From positions 56,736,501 through 56,800,500 of the forward strand of contig CM077593.1 in assembly GCA_039654915.1 (NCBI GenBank): a DNA stretch of 64,000 nucleotides. Direction: 5' to 3'. This document shows positions 32,692 to 45,241 of the stretch, piece by piece (position 1 is the stretch's first letter; every line of letters starts with the position of its first letter). Origin of the DNA: Aquilaria yunnanensis (lineage: Eukaryota > Streptophyta > Magnoliopsida > Malvales > Thymelaeaceae). Position numbers and translations under genes: made by a program. The notes beneath the pieces were generated by a model. It was not told where the DNA came from. It made no database searches and worked only from the letters and a program-made list of their open reading frames with translations.

Positions 32692-33945
32692 TGACACAGC
32701 TGTCCTTGGCACCTGCCCAGGAAGCCTGTGAGAGCTGGTCTCACGGTGGTTGCAATCAGCTAGTTGTATATGTGCATGGATTAAAATCCCATGATACTAG
32801 TTGATTAACCTAGAATATGCAAAATGCATGCTCTTCATGCTTTGACTTGAATTAACAAAATTTCATAAAACATTAAATTGGTCAAAACATTTCCTAAGAA
32901 AATAATTTCAAATAGCCAAAGCATACAAAATCAACATTTATATGAGTTTACTACACATAAACAACTATGTGGGAGCATTCATATATAAAGTAGACTAATG
33001 CCCTCACCCAAGAGCAACCCTAAAGTCTAGGACTCCTCAAAATATAGACAATGGAGGCAGCTAAGAGTACGCCTCAACTGAGATCTTCTTGAACTAACTC
33101 CCACCCTGGACGCAAGTCCTATTGACGAGTTAGAAAAGTCTTTTTCCACATGGTACTAGGCTCTGCAGCCAAAGGAAGACTGTAGTTAGTACTATTACTT
33201 AGCCAACAAGTTACCTATGTAGGCTAGAATCATAGAGATTCCCTAGTACAATGCCTGCAACAATAGCTAACTACCGTGATAACCCTTAATGGTTACCTAG
33301 CCCAACAACTTTAGAATCTACACAACATAACTAGAGTGTGAGAATTTAAACATTCTCAGTAAGGGTCTTCACTGTACCTTCAAGAAAATTGCTAAGGACT
33401 CCACATGTGATAACATATGTAACCTGCTGTGAGGTCATATAGCTTGAGGGTCTAATATACGCATATACCTAGGTCCCTTGAGACCTCTCCTCATCCTGGT
33501 CCTTGAACCACAAGGCATTGGTTTGTCCTTTAGCAAGCTAAGCTTGCTAACCTAACTAGTGATAAATCACCAGTTAAACCTCTCCCGTTTATGTTGTACA
33601 GGATACTATGGTCGGACTATTGTAGACTAGGCCTTAAAGACCTTGTAGACTAGGTGCACTAAAGTTTAACCTTACAACCTCATGGCTACTAGCACGGCTA
33701 GGTCACCAAGGGTTTTAAACCTCTCACCCAAGCTAATGGTACTTAGTTGTGATCCTTTGTAAACTAGTTTTCTTGCTTATGGTACAAGTAACCGTAAAAC
33801 TTTATAAAACTCAAGAAAATTCCTAGGTCTTGAAGGACTTTTGAAAGTCTCAGAGTACCCCTTGAATGCTTAGACCCCAAGGTACGCTAAGAACCCCCTT
33901 AGGTCTCCCCTCAACCTTTCTAGTAAAACATGAAAAATTCAGCCA
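32692..33945 (-). repeat. LTR-A fragment, 3' half of the LTR
   Basis: Plus strand starts TGACACAGCTGTCCTTGG, the reverse complement of the LTR-A end (...CCAAGGATGGCCGTGTCA). It then matches 41300 back to about 40080 in reverse, including agagcatgcattttgcat and the ctcaccaagggtt segment. It stops near 33945 in unassigned DNA; the sense start half is missing. Non-coding. Confidence 0.82.
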
Positions 33946-34541
33946 ACCTGCGTGTGGCAACACAAAATTGAATTGAATTTTCTATGATGATTTTTAGATG
34001 TATTTAGAATTGAATTAAAGTTAAACTATTTTTTAAAAGAGAATAATCATCATATCCTATATTTTTGTGTGATGTAACGAATTTAATTGATGCATGCCGA
34101 AACAAACAAATAAACAAAGAGCCAATGGAAAAGAGAATAACAAAAGCTAATGTCAATGCCTAATTTGAAAATAAAAAAAAATATTAATGACTTGAATGAA
34201 TGAAACAAATAGAATATGGGCTAAACAAAGGTTAAACCAAAAGGCAAAGGTTGACTAGATCAGATTTGGATGGAACTGGGTTAGGTATGGCCTGAAAATC
34301 AGGTCACGATCGGTTCGCTTTGATTCCTCAACTTCAACAGAGATGTGATGGCAGTCTTCGAATGATCAAGGGCATCAATCATAGAGAAGATGACATCAAC
34401 CCTCTTCAGTTGAGTGGATGACATGCAAAGCAGTAATGGTCAATGAATAAGAAGCGGCGGGACATTGGATAGAATGCGTAGCAATGGCGGCACTAGGGCG
34501 CAGTGAGGGCGGCCAATTGGGAGGGCAATGGTGACGAATGG
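33946..34541. other. Unassigned DNA, island 1
   Basis: AT-rich to about 34250, then a GC-richer, CpG-containing stretch (34290-34541, e.g. aagcggcggga, ggcggcactagggcgc). I find no ORF worth calling and no LTR family match. It continues at 36979 once the solo LTR-B is removed. It may be old host intergenic DNA or the edge of an unrecognised element. Confidence 0.4.
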
Positions 34542-36973
34542 TGTTACCACTTTGAGCACTTCTATATAGTGATCAGATTTAGTGAGCCCAAGTCCTAAAC
34601 ACTACATGTCCTGTTGGCCAAGAAGAACATGCACACTATATTTATCCAAGTGGCCCTCTTGGTCTTTATGCAAATATATGCATATTGGTCCAATGATCAC
34701 ACACGTATTCACATACAACTTCATTTGGAAGTAATGTTGATAGTCACATTCTTTAGTCCTAGCCAACAGGGAATTTGAGTAAAATCCCCAAGTGCATGTA
34801 AAATTATATGCACACTTGCTACCATTGGTGCCCATTATTCATGTGTCCAAACTTTTACACCATGTCCAAGTCAAATTCTACCTATGTCCTCCCATGTCAT
34901 AAATGTTTTAAAGCCTTTAATACACTTAACCATTGATAGAGAAACAAGTTATAGACATTAAATCCATCTAGGATTGCCATTATGGATTTTACACTTAATC
35001 GGGTAAAATTCACCATATCAACTGTACCCAGCAAAATTAGCCAATTTTGACATGTCATAACTCTAGCTTCAGGACACCAAATGCAGTGATTCAAAAATGA
35101 AACTATTCATCTTAAAGTAGTCTATACGTGGTTAAAATTTCATACAAAAAGTTATGGCTATTGGAGTACAGGGTACCAAATTTGAGCAACTAGTGACCAA
35201 AACACTCATACAAAATTTCTTAAAATTTATACACTTCATTTTTAGGTACAAAATGAACATAGGTAGTTCCATACATATCTTATACACATGGGGAAACCAT
35301 TCTGCTAGATTTTAAGTTGTTACATAAGCATCAAACAGCATACTCTTCAAAATAGCCCATAAGAACCAATATGGACAGAATCACACACACACATTCAACT
35401 ATACTCCATTGATCCATAGATCATTCACACAATGTACATATAGTATACCCAAATCAATTACATGAATTTATGCACTACATACATTCCATAACCTATTTAA
35501 TATGTACATTAAGCTTCTTGGAGAACTTTAAAAGCACTCAGCACTATAGAAACTTAAAGGGACCATATGCTGTGTAATGCAAAAAGTACCATTACTAAAA
35601 TACCTAATGTGCTCCAAAATTCATGAAACATTCCCATTTACAACTAAACATATGGGAGTTAGTATACCCAAAATTTTACAGAGAAATTCAAATGATAGCA
35701 ATTACTTTGAATGCTCTCTTTTAGGTGTTCCTAAAGTGGGTAGAAAGAGGGTTAAGTTCCTTTAAAGAACTTAGTCCAGGCCTATCATTAAAATCTTGAA
35801 TTCTTAGCCATATACTTGAAATCCAAAGATGCTACAACACAAAAAACACAACACATATACAAGAATATAACCATCCAAATGCACAACAAACACAGTAGCA
35901 AACAAATGCAATGCTAGCAGCAATACAACATTATGGTTAGCTCATAAACATTCAAATAAACATTATGTAATCACTATAGCAGCCCTCCTCAAGCTAATGC
36001 TTGGTATTAGGAGGCTAATTGGTCTTATTTAGTACTAGTTTAGGCTATGTAAGCCCCTATAAACACTACCATCTTAGTGCATGAAAAACAATAAGGTTGA
36101 AACCTTATTCATGCATTCCCCCTTAACCCATACTTGGTTCGTTGAACTTTTTGCTCTCTTCCAACCATGGTCTTAGCTTCATGGATGCTTGACCATCATC
36201 TTAGGATAGTTAACAACCATGAAATATGAAGGCAAAACCCTTACCTAAGCTGTGAAGTCTGAAAATACCATGGGAAGCTTAATAAACCCGATAACTAGGA
36301 TTTTTCTCTCTCTTGCTGAATTCGATTCCTTTCCTTTGTGATTTCTTGAGAGCTTGAGCTATGGTGGCTATGGAAGGTGATGAAGACCTAAGGAAGGAAC
36401 TCTAGCTTGTGAGGGCTAAAAATGACCAAGCAAAGGCAAAAAATTAGTATATTTTCCTTGGTTTAATTAGTTTAACCTTAACCCTCTCTTAGGTCACTAT
36501 AAGTATGCGTTAAACAAAGAATTTTTGGCTAATATTGAGCCCACCTTTTTGACCTTAGAAGCTAAAAATAAAAGGTTGGGATAATGCTAGAAATGGCCAC
36601 CTTTGACCCTTGTCAATGATTATCCCATCCCTAAGTTATTTTTGTGAACAATTGTAAACCTAGTTATCCTAGGTTTTTGAATAATAGGCTTTGTTTTCTT
36701 TATGCAATTTAGCCTCCAAAAAATTTTTTGATGCCATTCAAATCCCTTTTGAACCTTTGTTTTAAAGTTGTACAATTGAGTACACTGTTAACCAAGCAAT
36801 CCTTTAGGGTTTTCTCAAGACCAAAGTAACCATTGTGTGGATCTTTTAAGGAGGTGTAGATTATACACTTTACCCCTCACATTCCATTCACTATAAGGAA
36901 AATCATGCTATATAATCATTTATAACCATTATGCTTTTATATTGTAATTTTCCCATTTGTTGAGGTGGTAACA
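34542..36973 (-). mobile_element. Solo LTR-B, 2432 bp, target duplication (A/G)ATGG
   Basis: TGTTACCACTTTG...GGTGGTAACA with AATGG on the left and GATGG on the right (4 of 5). Homologous along its whole length to 19982-24952 in the same orientation, which it resembles more than the plus-oriented solo copies. No internal region. Confidence 0.85.
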
Positions 36974-37148
36974 GATGGAGACTGGACGCGGTGGAGCATA
37001 GGTAAAGGGTAGGAACTTATAGTGTGATGGTGATCCAGGAGGATGCTTAGGGGGAAGAGTAGCGAAGAACAAGGGACTAAATGCACAATTTTCTTAAGCC
37101 TATGGTTTTTGCCAATTTCTTGCTTTTTCTTTTCTCCTTTCTTTAAAA
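36974..37148. other. Unassigned DNA, island 2
   Basis: Continuation of island 1 after the solo LTR-B: a GC-richer start (agactggacgcggtgg) passing into T-rich DNA. It ends at the target duplication of the outer solo LTR-A. Nothing recognisable. Confidence 0.4.
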
Positions 37149-38272
37149 TGGTGACCCATATTCATATTAGAAGAGTTTGAGGTAAGATTAACTAGGTTTC
37201 TAGAGGTTCAACTATAATTGCCCTTATAGTAGAACACTCAGCTGAATGAGGTAAATTAACTAAATTCCAAGTTTAATACCTTACTTCAAGCTCACCTAGA
37301 AAGAACAGGTTCGTTGGACATAGTTTACAAAGTTTTGAGTAGTTTATGGCACTGGAAGAGGTCAAGGGGCAAAATGGTAATTTTTCATCCTAAGGTGTCA
37401 GGCCGAGACCCTAGAGTCAAGAATATGTTTTGAAGCATAAACCTTGCTTAAAACCCAAAGATTTGCTTAAGTGTTAAAGATTTGACCAAAGTTTCACTTG
37501 GGTTACTATTTAGGAAATGGGGCTTTTTGTAAGTTTTAACAAAGTTTGATGGCTTCATGACTTAAAAGCATTAAAAGCATCGTAAAGTTGCTTGTGGCAC
37601 CCATTGTTCATCATTTCCACTCCCAAACCTGAGTTCCCCATTGCCCTGACCATTTTTTCTTGAATTCTTGCTCAAATTGAAAGTTTCTTGGTGATTTTTG
37701 AAGGCCCAAAAGGTACACAGCCCTTGGGTAGCTCATTTCAAGCTTGTTTGTGGGTCTAGAAGGTGATTTTCATGTTTTTATTGCCTGGGCTGGGTTTATA
37801 CATGAGGTAACTCGAATTCTTTGATGATTTCTTGTTTGTTTGATGTTTTAAAGCATGGGTTTTACTTGCTTGGTGTTAATTTGGTGCCATCTTTGAACTT
37901 AGGTAGAAACTTGTGGAACTTTGTTCTTGGTGAAGAGTTGCATAATTCTTGCCTATGACTTCAAATTGAGGTAAGGGATTTAAGGTTTTATGTTCAATTG
38001 ATGCTATGTAAGTATTGATGCTTGATAAAATCAAGTAGTTTTGTGAATGACATTGATTGAGGGCAATTATGTTGATGGTGGACTAGGCTTGGATTTAAGG
38101 CTTATGTGATGTTTTGATGCATCATAGGATGTATGTAATGGTGTAATTATGGCTTATGCAAGTTGTTTTACAGGTTTACTGTTAGTTTAAGCGTCCTTTG
38201 TTTGCCTTGAACTTATAAGAAGCTTGCATAGAGGCTTAGGAAGGTGTTTTTTTGGTTTAGGACATAGGGTCC

Positions 38273-38288
38273 TGGTGCCTAGGCACCA
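38273..38288. repeat. 16-bp perfect palindrome in LTR-A
   Basis: tggtgcctaggcacca is its own reverse complement. A second ggtgcctaag copy follows at about 38344. No function is inferred. Confidence 0.5.
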
Positions 38289-38893
38289 TCTGGCATTGTA
38301 ACTCCCAGGGTGAATATTCTTATCCGTAAAGCAGGGTGCTACTGGTGCCTAAGCCTTAGTGGTACCTCTATTGGCCTTTAGGGCCTAGAGGCCTTTTTCA
38401 GCAACAATTTCAAGTTTTTAAAAAAGGATCCGAGGGAGGGCAAGGATGGTTTGAGGGGTGTCTAAGGGTTCTAATGGTACATAGGCACTCCAAAACATCC
38501 AAAAACTCTCTCATGATCTAGGGGATTTGTTATAGTTTGATGAATGGTAAATGTACCTCACGGGAAAACTAGTTGATTGGCCATAACAAATACACCATTA
38601 GATGAGGTGGAAGGTTTAGGACCATAAGACCTTAGTTGTACCATTGGGTTTAAGGCCTTCATTAGAAACCTTAGTACACCTAGTGGGTTCTTCAGGACTT
38701 AGGAATCATCAGTCCAACCATAGTACCCTTGTACAACGTCAGGGAGGTTCAACTGGTGATGAACTTCACTAGTTAGGCTAGTAAGCACAAGACTTTGCCT
38801 TGTAATTTAAAGACTAGGTAGAGGACAAGTCCTAAGGGACTAAAATGTATGCGCATAGGTTTAAGCTCACATTGTATGAGCTCATAGCAGATT

Positions 38894-41310
38894 TGTTATG
38901 GCTCTCCCAACTGAAGGCTTGCTTGAGGAGCATAAGGTGTTTGAAATTAATTTTTATTAACCTTAATTCACATTCACCTAGCAGGATTGGGTTAGTTTAG
39001 CAATGTTCACTAAGTTTTGAGGAGATTAAGGCACTAAATGATATTCAGTGGTAAAATGGTAATTTTGCATCTCAAATAGTTTGGCTAGGTCCCGAGTGTT
39101 GAAAATGAGTTTTTGAGAACCTAAATTTTAACTTTAACTGAAACTTAGTTGAAATAAACAAGATTTAACCAAGTTCAACTAAGGTTACCTAAAGGAGGGG
39201 ACTTATTTGTAACTTTTTAAATTCTTTGATGGCTTCTTAGTTAAGAGGTTATAAAAATTGGTAAAGTGTGGGGGGAGGCCATATTTGCTGCTTAAACTTG
39301 AGCTCCTCCTTCACCCTACCAATTCTCTATCAATCCAAGCCCATACCAATAAATTTTGATGAAAAGGAAGCCAACAAGGATGCACATGCTATGGAAAGCT
39401 TGTTTCAAGGGTGATGTCAACTTTTTAGAGCTTGGAATTGAGTTTTCCAAAATCCCCTATTTTTGATGTGAGGTAACACTTGTGTTCTTGGTAGATTCTT
39501 GTTTATTAGATGTTTGGAAGCTTGGGTTTTAGTTAGAAGGTAGTAATTATGTGATTTGTGCCTTTTGTTGCTCTGAACTAGGTGCAGCTTGGTAGAACTT
39601 GAGTTCTTAAGGAAAGGTTGCCTGTTTCTTGCTTGTAGGGTGGCATTAAGGTAATGAAGTTAACTTTTGAAGTTTAATAGATGCTAGTGGAATGACTTTT
39701 CTTCATGATTTCAAGTAGTTCTAGCAATAGCATTAGTTAGTGAGCAAGGTTGAATCATGGTGACTACGAGGTTTGTAAGGATTGGAATGATGTTATGATG
39801 CATCATGGGTTGGCTTGTGATAGTTGGTTGTGATAAATGCAACATGTTTTACTTGTATGTGAAGTTTGGAGGCTATCCATGCATATTTGATATGTTTGGA
39901 AAGTGTCCAAAGTTCATAAAAATGAAATTGGAACTTTTCTGGGTTGTTGCATGTATTAGTGACACATCACCAATGATCACCAGTACCCATGATGTGTCGT
40001 CGTTACCACAAAAATTGGCAACTCGTTATCTACTGTGGTGGCAAGTTGCTGCAGGCATAATGGCTAAAATTTTTTTATTTTGCTAGAGAGGTTAGGTTAG
40101 GACCTAAGGGGGTTCTTGGATACATTGTGCTCTAAGCATTCCTAGGGTACTCCAAGTGTTCCAAATTTCCTTCAAGACCTAGGAGTTTCCTTGAGTTTTG
40201 AAGTTGCTTTTTACCATAAGTATGAAAACTATTTTTCAAAAGATCACAACTAAGTATCACAAGCTTGGTGAAAGGTCTAGAACCCTTGGCGACCTAGTCG
40301 TTTCATTTGCCATAAGGTTGCAAGGTCAAACCTTAGTGCACGTAGTCTATAAGGTCTTTATGGACTAGTCTACAATAGTCCCTCCATAATGCCCTTGTAC
40401 AACATAAAAGGAAGAGGTTCAACTAGTGATTTATCACTAGTTAGGCTGGCAAGCTAAGTTTGCTTGAGGACAAGGCTATGGTTTATAGTTCAAGGACGAG
40501 GATGAGGAGTGGTCCCAAGGGACCTAGGTATATGTATATATTATACCGTCAAACTGTATAAGCTTGTAGTAGGTTACATATGTTATCATATGAGGAGTCC
40601 TTAGTAACTTTTCATGCAATTGAAGTGAAGACCCTTACTGAGAATGTTTGAATTATCACTCTTTAGTTATGTTGGGCATATTTTGACTTTACTGGATCGG
40701 ATAACCATATAGGATTGTGACAATAGTTTGTTGTTGCTGTAGGTTTCTCACTTGGGAATCTTCCTAATTCTAATGTATGTAGGTTACTTGTTGGTTAAGT
40801 AATAGACTAACTATAGTCTTCCTTTGGCTATAGAGCCTAGCAGTACCTAGACAAGGACTTTGTGACTTGCCACTGGGGCTTATATCCAAGGTGGGAGTTA
40901 GTTCAAGAATATCTCAGTTAAGGCTTGTATAAAAAATACTCTTAGTTGCCTTTGTTGTTTATGTTTTTAGGAGTCCTAGACTCTAAGGTTGCTCTTTGGT
41001 GAAGGCATTAGTCTACTTTACGTATGAATGCTCCCTCACAGTTTTTATGTGTAGTAAATTCACATAAATGTTGATTTTGTATGCTTTTGCTATTTGAATT
41101 TGTATTCTACGGAAGGTCTTGGCCAAGTCAATGTTTTATGGATTTTGTTAATCCAAGTCAAGGCATAAAGAGCATGCATTTTGCATATTCTAGGTTAATC
41201 AACTAGTATCACAAAGTTTTAATCCGCACACATATATAGCTATCCAATTTCAAACACCATGAGACCAGCTCTTATAGGCTTCCTGGGTAGGGCCAAGGAT
41301 GACCGCGTCA
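38894..41310 (+). repeat. LTR-A, 5' LTR (2417 bp)
   Basis: TGTTATGGCTCTCCC...GACCGCGTCA. A TATAAAAA box at 39250-39257 is conserved as TATAAAAG at 50176-50183 in the 3' LTR and in LTR-E. Followed after five bases by the primer-binding site. Non-coding. Confidence 0.9.
39250..39257 (+). promoter_or_regulatory. TATA box of LTR-A
   Basis: gaggttataaaaattgg, 356 bp from the LTR start; the 3' LTR has the same box (50176-50183) at 357 bp. Conserved position in two LTRs and a relative supports a promoter. Confidence 0.55.
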
Positions 41311-41315
41311 GTTTT

Positions 41316-41327
41316 TGGTATTAGAGC
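41316..41327 (+). promoter_or_regulatory. Primer-binding site, tRNA-iMet type
   Basis: TGGTATTAGAGC, one change from the 3'-end complement of initiator tRNA-Met, 5 bases after the 5' LTR end at 41310. Confidence 0.85.
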
Positions 41328-41539
41328 TTAGAGCTCACTTCGTAGACATTGGATGCTAAGACTAAAATCTAGTTTTGAAAGTGCATGTGCTATGATTGTT
41401 AGTACAAAACAACATCCGAGGAATGTGGTCTGGTTTTTTATGCATGTTGCTATGGTTGACACTAGGTTGGAGCTTCTAGAGGAGCCAGAGAACTTGGTGA
41501 TTCTAGTGACCAAGTAGCGGCAAGGTTGGATGTGATATT

Positions 41540-42955
41540 TGTTGGGTTTCGGGAGCCAAACAGTGCAGTGAAATTTAACCAAAACCCTCTAGGATCCATG
41601 TTAAATGGGGTAAACCGAGTCTTCAAAAATTTTCATACCTAATTTTTGGTTGAGATCTCTCACTCAACTGTAGAGTTGATTCACAAAACCTAAACAGTTG
41701 ACGTGTTCAAGCTCTTTATGGTTTCCACATGAGCCTATCGGGATCACCACGCTTCCACCACGTCCCGGCAGATGCGTTTCTCTTGCGCTCGCAGTGCTTG
41801 CTTGCGTCCTCTAGGGAATTGCAAGAGAAGAGTGTAGTTGTCCTTTTGGGAGGTTAGGGCAAGGAGACCTGCGAATTTCTCACTAAAAGTTGTATTTATA
41901 GTGAGACTGAACTTCTAGGCCTAATGGGTTACAAAGCCCTAATCCAATTAGGCTTTAATTTCGGGCTTAATAATGGCTCAACTCTTCGGCCCATTATTAA
42001 TTCGAGATTAAAGTGAAACTATAACCCAAATAATTAGCCCATGCATTCTTATGATCCAAATAGCTCTATGTGTGCGACCCAATAGGCTCTTACCACATTG
42101 GCAATGATCAGAAATCACATTTATGATCATAAGCAATGAGCGGTGTCTAGCAACACATCATTGCTACCCAAATGACAAGAATGTCGGTGATTTGACTAAA
42201 CCTTTATGATCATCACCGATATATGCCATTGTCCCTTTGTCCAAGATATCAAGACTAAGCACGAGACATGGAATGTGTCACTCTCGTATAGCCCAATCTT
42301 TGGTTTCTTGAGTACTGAGTAGACCGACTTAAACTGATGAAATTGATATCGTAAATCAACTCATCTGAGCATGGCCATGCATTTTTCTAAGTCTTACTCT
42401 ATCAAGGGGCCCGAAGATATCACTCTCATTACATAGGAGGGACAAATCCCATTTGATCATACCAATCCCTTCGCATGATATGTGACATACCCAATGACCT
42501 CCTTCAAGTTCACTCAGTTACGAGCAACAAAGGAAAGTATCAAAGTAAGTGACTCACATGTAGGGAAACTTGATGATCTTAGGTCGAAGGACTACATATA
42601 CCATGATCACTATGAGAATCACTTATGACACTCATATAACGATCCATGTAGTGTTTTCATGGTGGGTTGGTCTAGTACACAAGTTCACCAACTTGTACCC
42701 ATATGTAGACTACATATCTCATATTAGTCTCCACATATGCTAGTCGTTCTGTGTTATTGCAACCCGCTCCACAATAATACTAGACCAGGGACGTTTGAGA
42801 ATATCATTATTCTAGGGTTACAATTATGTTTATTACGTTATGCAAAAACAAAACAACGAACATAATTGCTAGATTAATGCCTTAATAAAATATCATGACT
42901 CAATGTGCAAAAATACAATCATCTCATGATTGGCTTTTTAGGCATAACACTAACA
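41540..42955 (-). mobile_element. Solo LTR-S, 1416 bp, target duplication ATAT(T/C)
   Basis: TGTTGGGTTTCGGG...CACTAACA with ATATT and ATATC flanks, inserted in the leader of the LTR-A element between the primer site and gag. It aligns end to end with 15526-16938. Many CpG sites of that copy are TpG or CpA here, so this is the older of the two. TATA box on the minus strand at 41893-41900. No coding content. Confidence 0.92.
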
Positions 42956-44100
42956 ATATCTAGGGCGGTTTAGTGGTTAACTCAGACTATGACCCAAGTG
43001 GCAAAGGGCATGACTACCATCATCACTGAGTTGTTTCAAGATCATAAGGGTAGACAAGTTCTCTAAGAAGAGAATGATCCACACCAGGATTTGGAGAGGC
43101 ATGCTAAGCAGTAGGTGCCTAGGGCTGATGAATAGAGAGATCATGTTGATGTGGAAGAGGAGGACCCTGAGGTTATGGAGGCTCCAAGAAGGGGAGATAC
43201 CCCACATCAAATGAGGTTGTTGGAGAAGTTTAAAACTGTTGACCCTCCAAGTTTCAATGGGATAGGTGATCTTGATCAAGCTAAAGATTGGTTATCTAGG
43301 ATGAATCGACTTTTCACTTGTGGAGGTTATGAGTCCTAACAAATGATGGCCTTAGTACCTTTTTTTTTACAAGGAGGGCTAGTTTATGGTGGGATGATGT
43401 GATGGAGATGTTGAGAGAAAGCAATGCTACTTGATCGGAGCACAATAGAAAGGTGCTCAAGTGGTCAGACTTCGAGAAGAAGTTTAGAGAGGAATATATC
43501 AATGAAGCTAGACAGGAATAGAGGAGGATCCAATTTGATAATCTAGTGCAAGGAAAGATGTATGAGCGACAGTATGAGCGGCGTTACAATTCACTCATTT
43601 GGTATGCTCCCTACATGGGTGATAACAATAAGTTGAATTCCAAGAAATTATTCCAAGGTTTGAAACCCATGTTGAGGAGGTATATGGTGACAATGGACAT
43701 ATGGAGATATCACCAAGTGGTTTAGAAGGGCGTTAGCCTTAGAAAGGGAGTTTGTGGATACAAGGGAACCTAGCACAAAGGTGAAGGTTGGACCAGTGAA
43801 CCTAGGAAAGAGCTCTAGGAAACAACTAATGGTTGAAAGCCAAGGTGCCTTCAAGACAAAGAAAATGGTTTTATGCCCTAAGTGTAAATAGTTCCATGGT
43901 ATGAGGCCATGTACCTTGGGGACTGATGTTTGCAATATTTGTGGTTAGAGACGACATTGGGGGAGGGACTACCCATGGGCTCAACCTTTGCCAAGTTTAC
44001 CTAGGAACCTACCTTCTGCACCCCTTGCAATAGGAAAATGACTTGGTGTAGCCGCAGCAACAGTTGAGTCAAGGGTTTTCACCCTGGCTAGTTAGGTGAC
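42956..44100 (+). pseudogene. gag: Gag of LTR-A chromovirus, badly decayed
   Basis: Starts near MTQVAKGMTTIITELF (about 42990), then an acidic stretch and the core LLEKFKTVDPPSFNGIGDL, DWLSRMNRLF (43213-43315), and an ALEREFVDTREP segment (near 43735) after several frame changes. A knuckle-like C-x2-C...C region follows (CPKCK, CNICG, near 43875-43950), with a stop in the last motif. At least a dozen stops and shifts. Confidence 0.8.
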
Positions 44101-45241
44101 CAAGGAGCCAGCTGTCGTTCAAGCTAATTTTACTTTTTAGAATGGTAATGTTAGAGTACCTTTTAATACGGGAGCTACTCTTTCTGTGATATCGTCTTCC
44201 TTGGTAGATGAGCTTAAATTGCAGTGAGAAATCTCAGGAGTTTTATTGTGACCAATGAAGTGGTCACTCGGTATCCCTTGTAGTTAGGCTACCACGATTT
44301 CTCTTGTGAATTGTGGGTAATAGAATTAAGGTCTTACGACCTAGTGTTGGGAATGGACTAGCTACGTAAGCATAAGGCACAAATTAACTATGTGAATCAC
44401 TTAGTTAACCTTACAGATGATCAAGGAGCTAGAGTGACTTGCACAGGAGGATTAGCATCTAGTGCTAAAAGTTTGCATCTCAGACTTATGGATTCCATCC
44501 CTATAGTCAGTGAAGAGGAGTATTTTTCATTGAATAAGGTGGCCATAAAGAAGGAACTTGAGAATATCTCAGTACCCAATTAGTTTCCTAAAGTGTTTCC
44601 AGTTGAGTTGCCTAGGCTACCACCCAAGAAAGATGCTGAGTTTGTAATCAATCTTCAGCTTGGGTTGAACCTATTTTGATACCACCTTACAAATTGTCAG
44701 CTCCTGAGATGGATGAGTTAAAGAAGCAGTTGGAGGAACTGCTAGTCAAAGGCTTTGTAAGACCTAGTGTGTCATAGTGGGGAGCTCTGATGTTGTTTGT
44801 GAGAAGAAAAACAGAACTTTGCGACTATGCATTGACTATAGAAAGTTCAATGTAGCAATAGTCAAGAATAAGTATCTCAAAAACTTCCTTCAAGATAAGA
44901 TATGGACACTATGTGTATACAATGGTGCCGTTCAATATGACTAACGCAACAACAGTGTTCACGGAAGCTAGGAATTGAATTTTTAGACCATTTTTGGATC
45001 AATTTATTGAAGTTTTCATCGATGACATTTTGGTGTACTCATAGTCTTCTCCAGAACATGAGGATCACCTAAAGATAGTTTTACAAGTGCTGAAGGATAA
45101 TAAGTACTATGCAAAGTTCTTTAAGTGTGAGTTTTGGTCGTAAAGGATTCAATTTTTGGGATGTATCATTAGTGGTCGGGATTTGTCAGTTGATCCTGAA
45201 AAGGTTCAGGCAGTAGATGAGTGGAAGAGACCAGCTACAAT
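44101..45241 (+). pseudogene. pol: Protease and RT of LTR-A chromovirus, with internal deletion
   Basis: Protease motif VPFNTGATLSVIS: Asn (codon 44165-44167) replaces the catalytic Asp. RT shows [11 protein letters not shown] near 44815, then jumps from KNKY directly to an RYGHY-like segment (near 44890), so about 40 codons with the motif-A Asp are deleted. FIDDILVYS is kept (45015 on), followed by PEKVQAVDEWKRPAT, where solo LTR-B interrupts at 45241. Several frameshifts and stops. Confidence 0.85.

Noticed and set aside
34290..34541. Exon of a host gene in the GC-richer stretch
   Set aside because: No ORF of useful length, no recognisable protein on either strand, no splice pattern; left as unassigned DNA.
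38273..38288. Palindrome as a protein-binding site
   Set aside because: A single 16-bp palindrome in a decayed LTR, not seen in the same form in the other LTR-A copies; no evidence for function.
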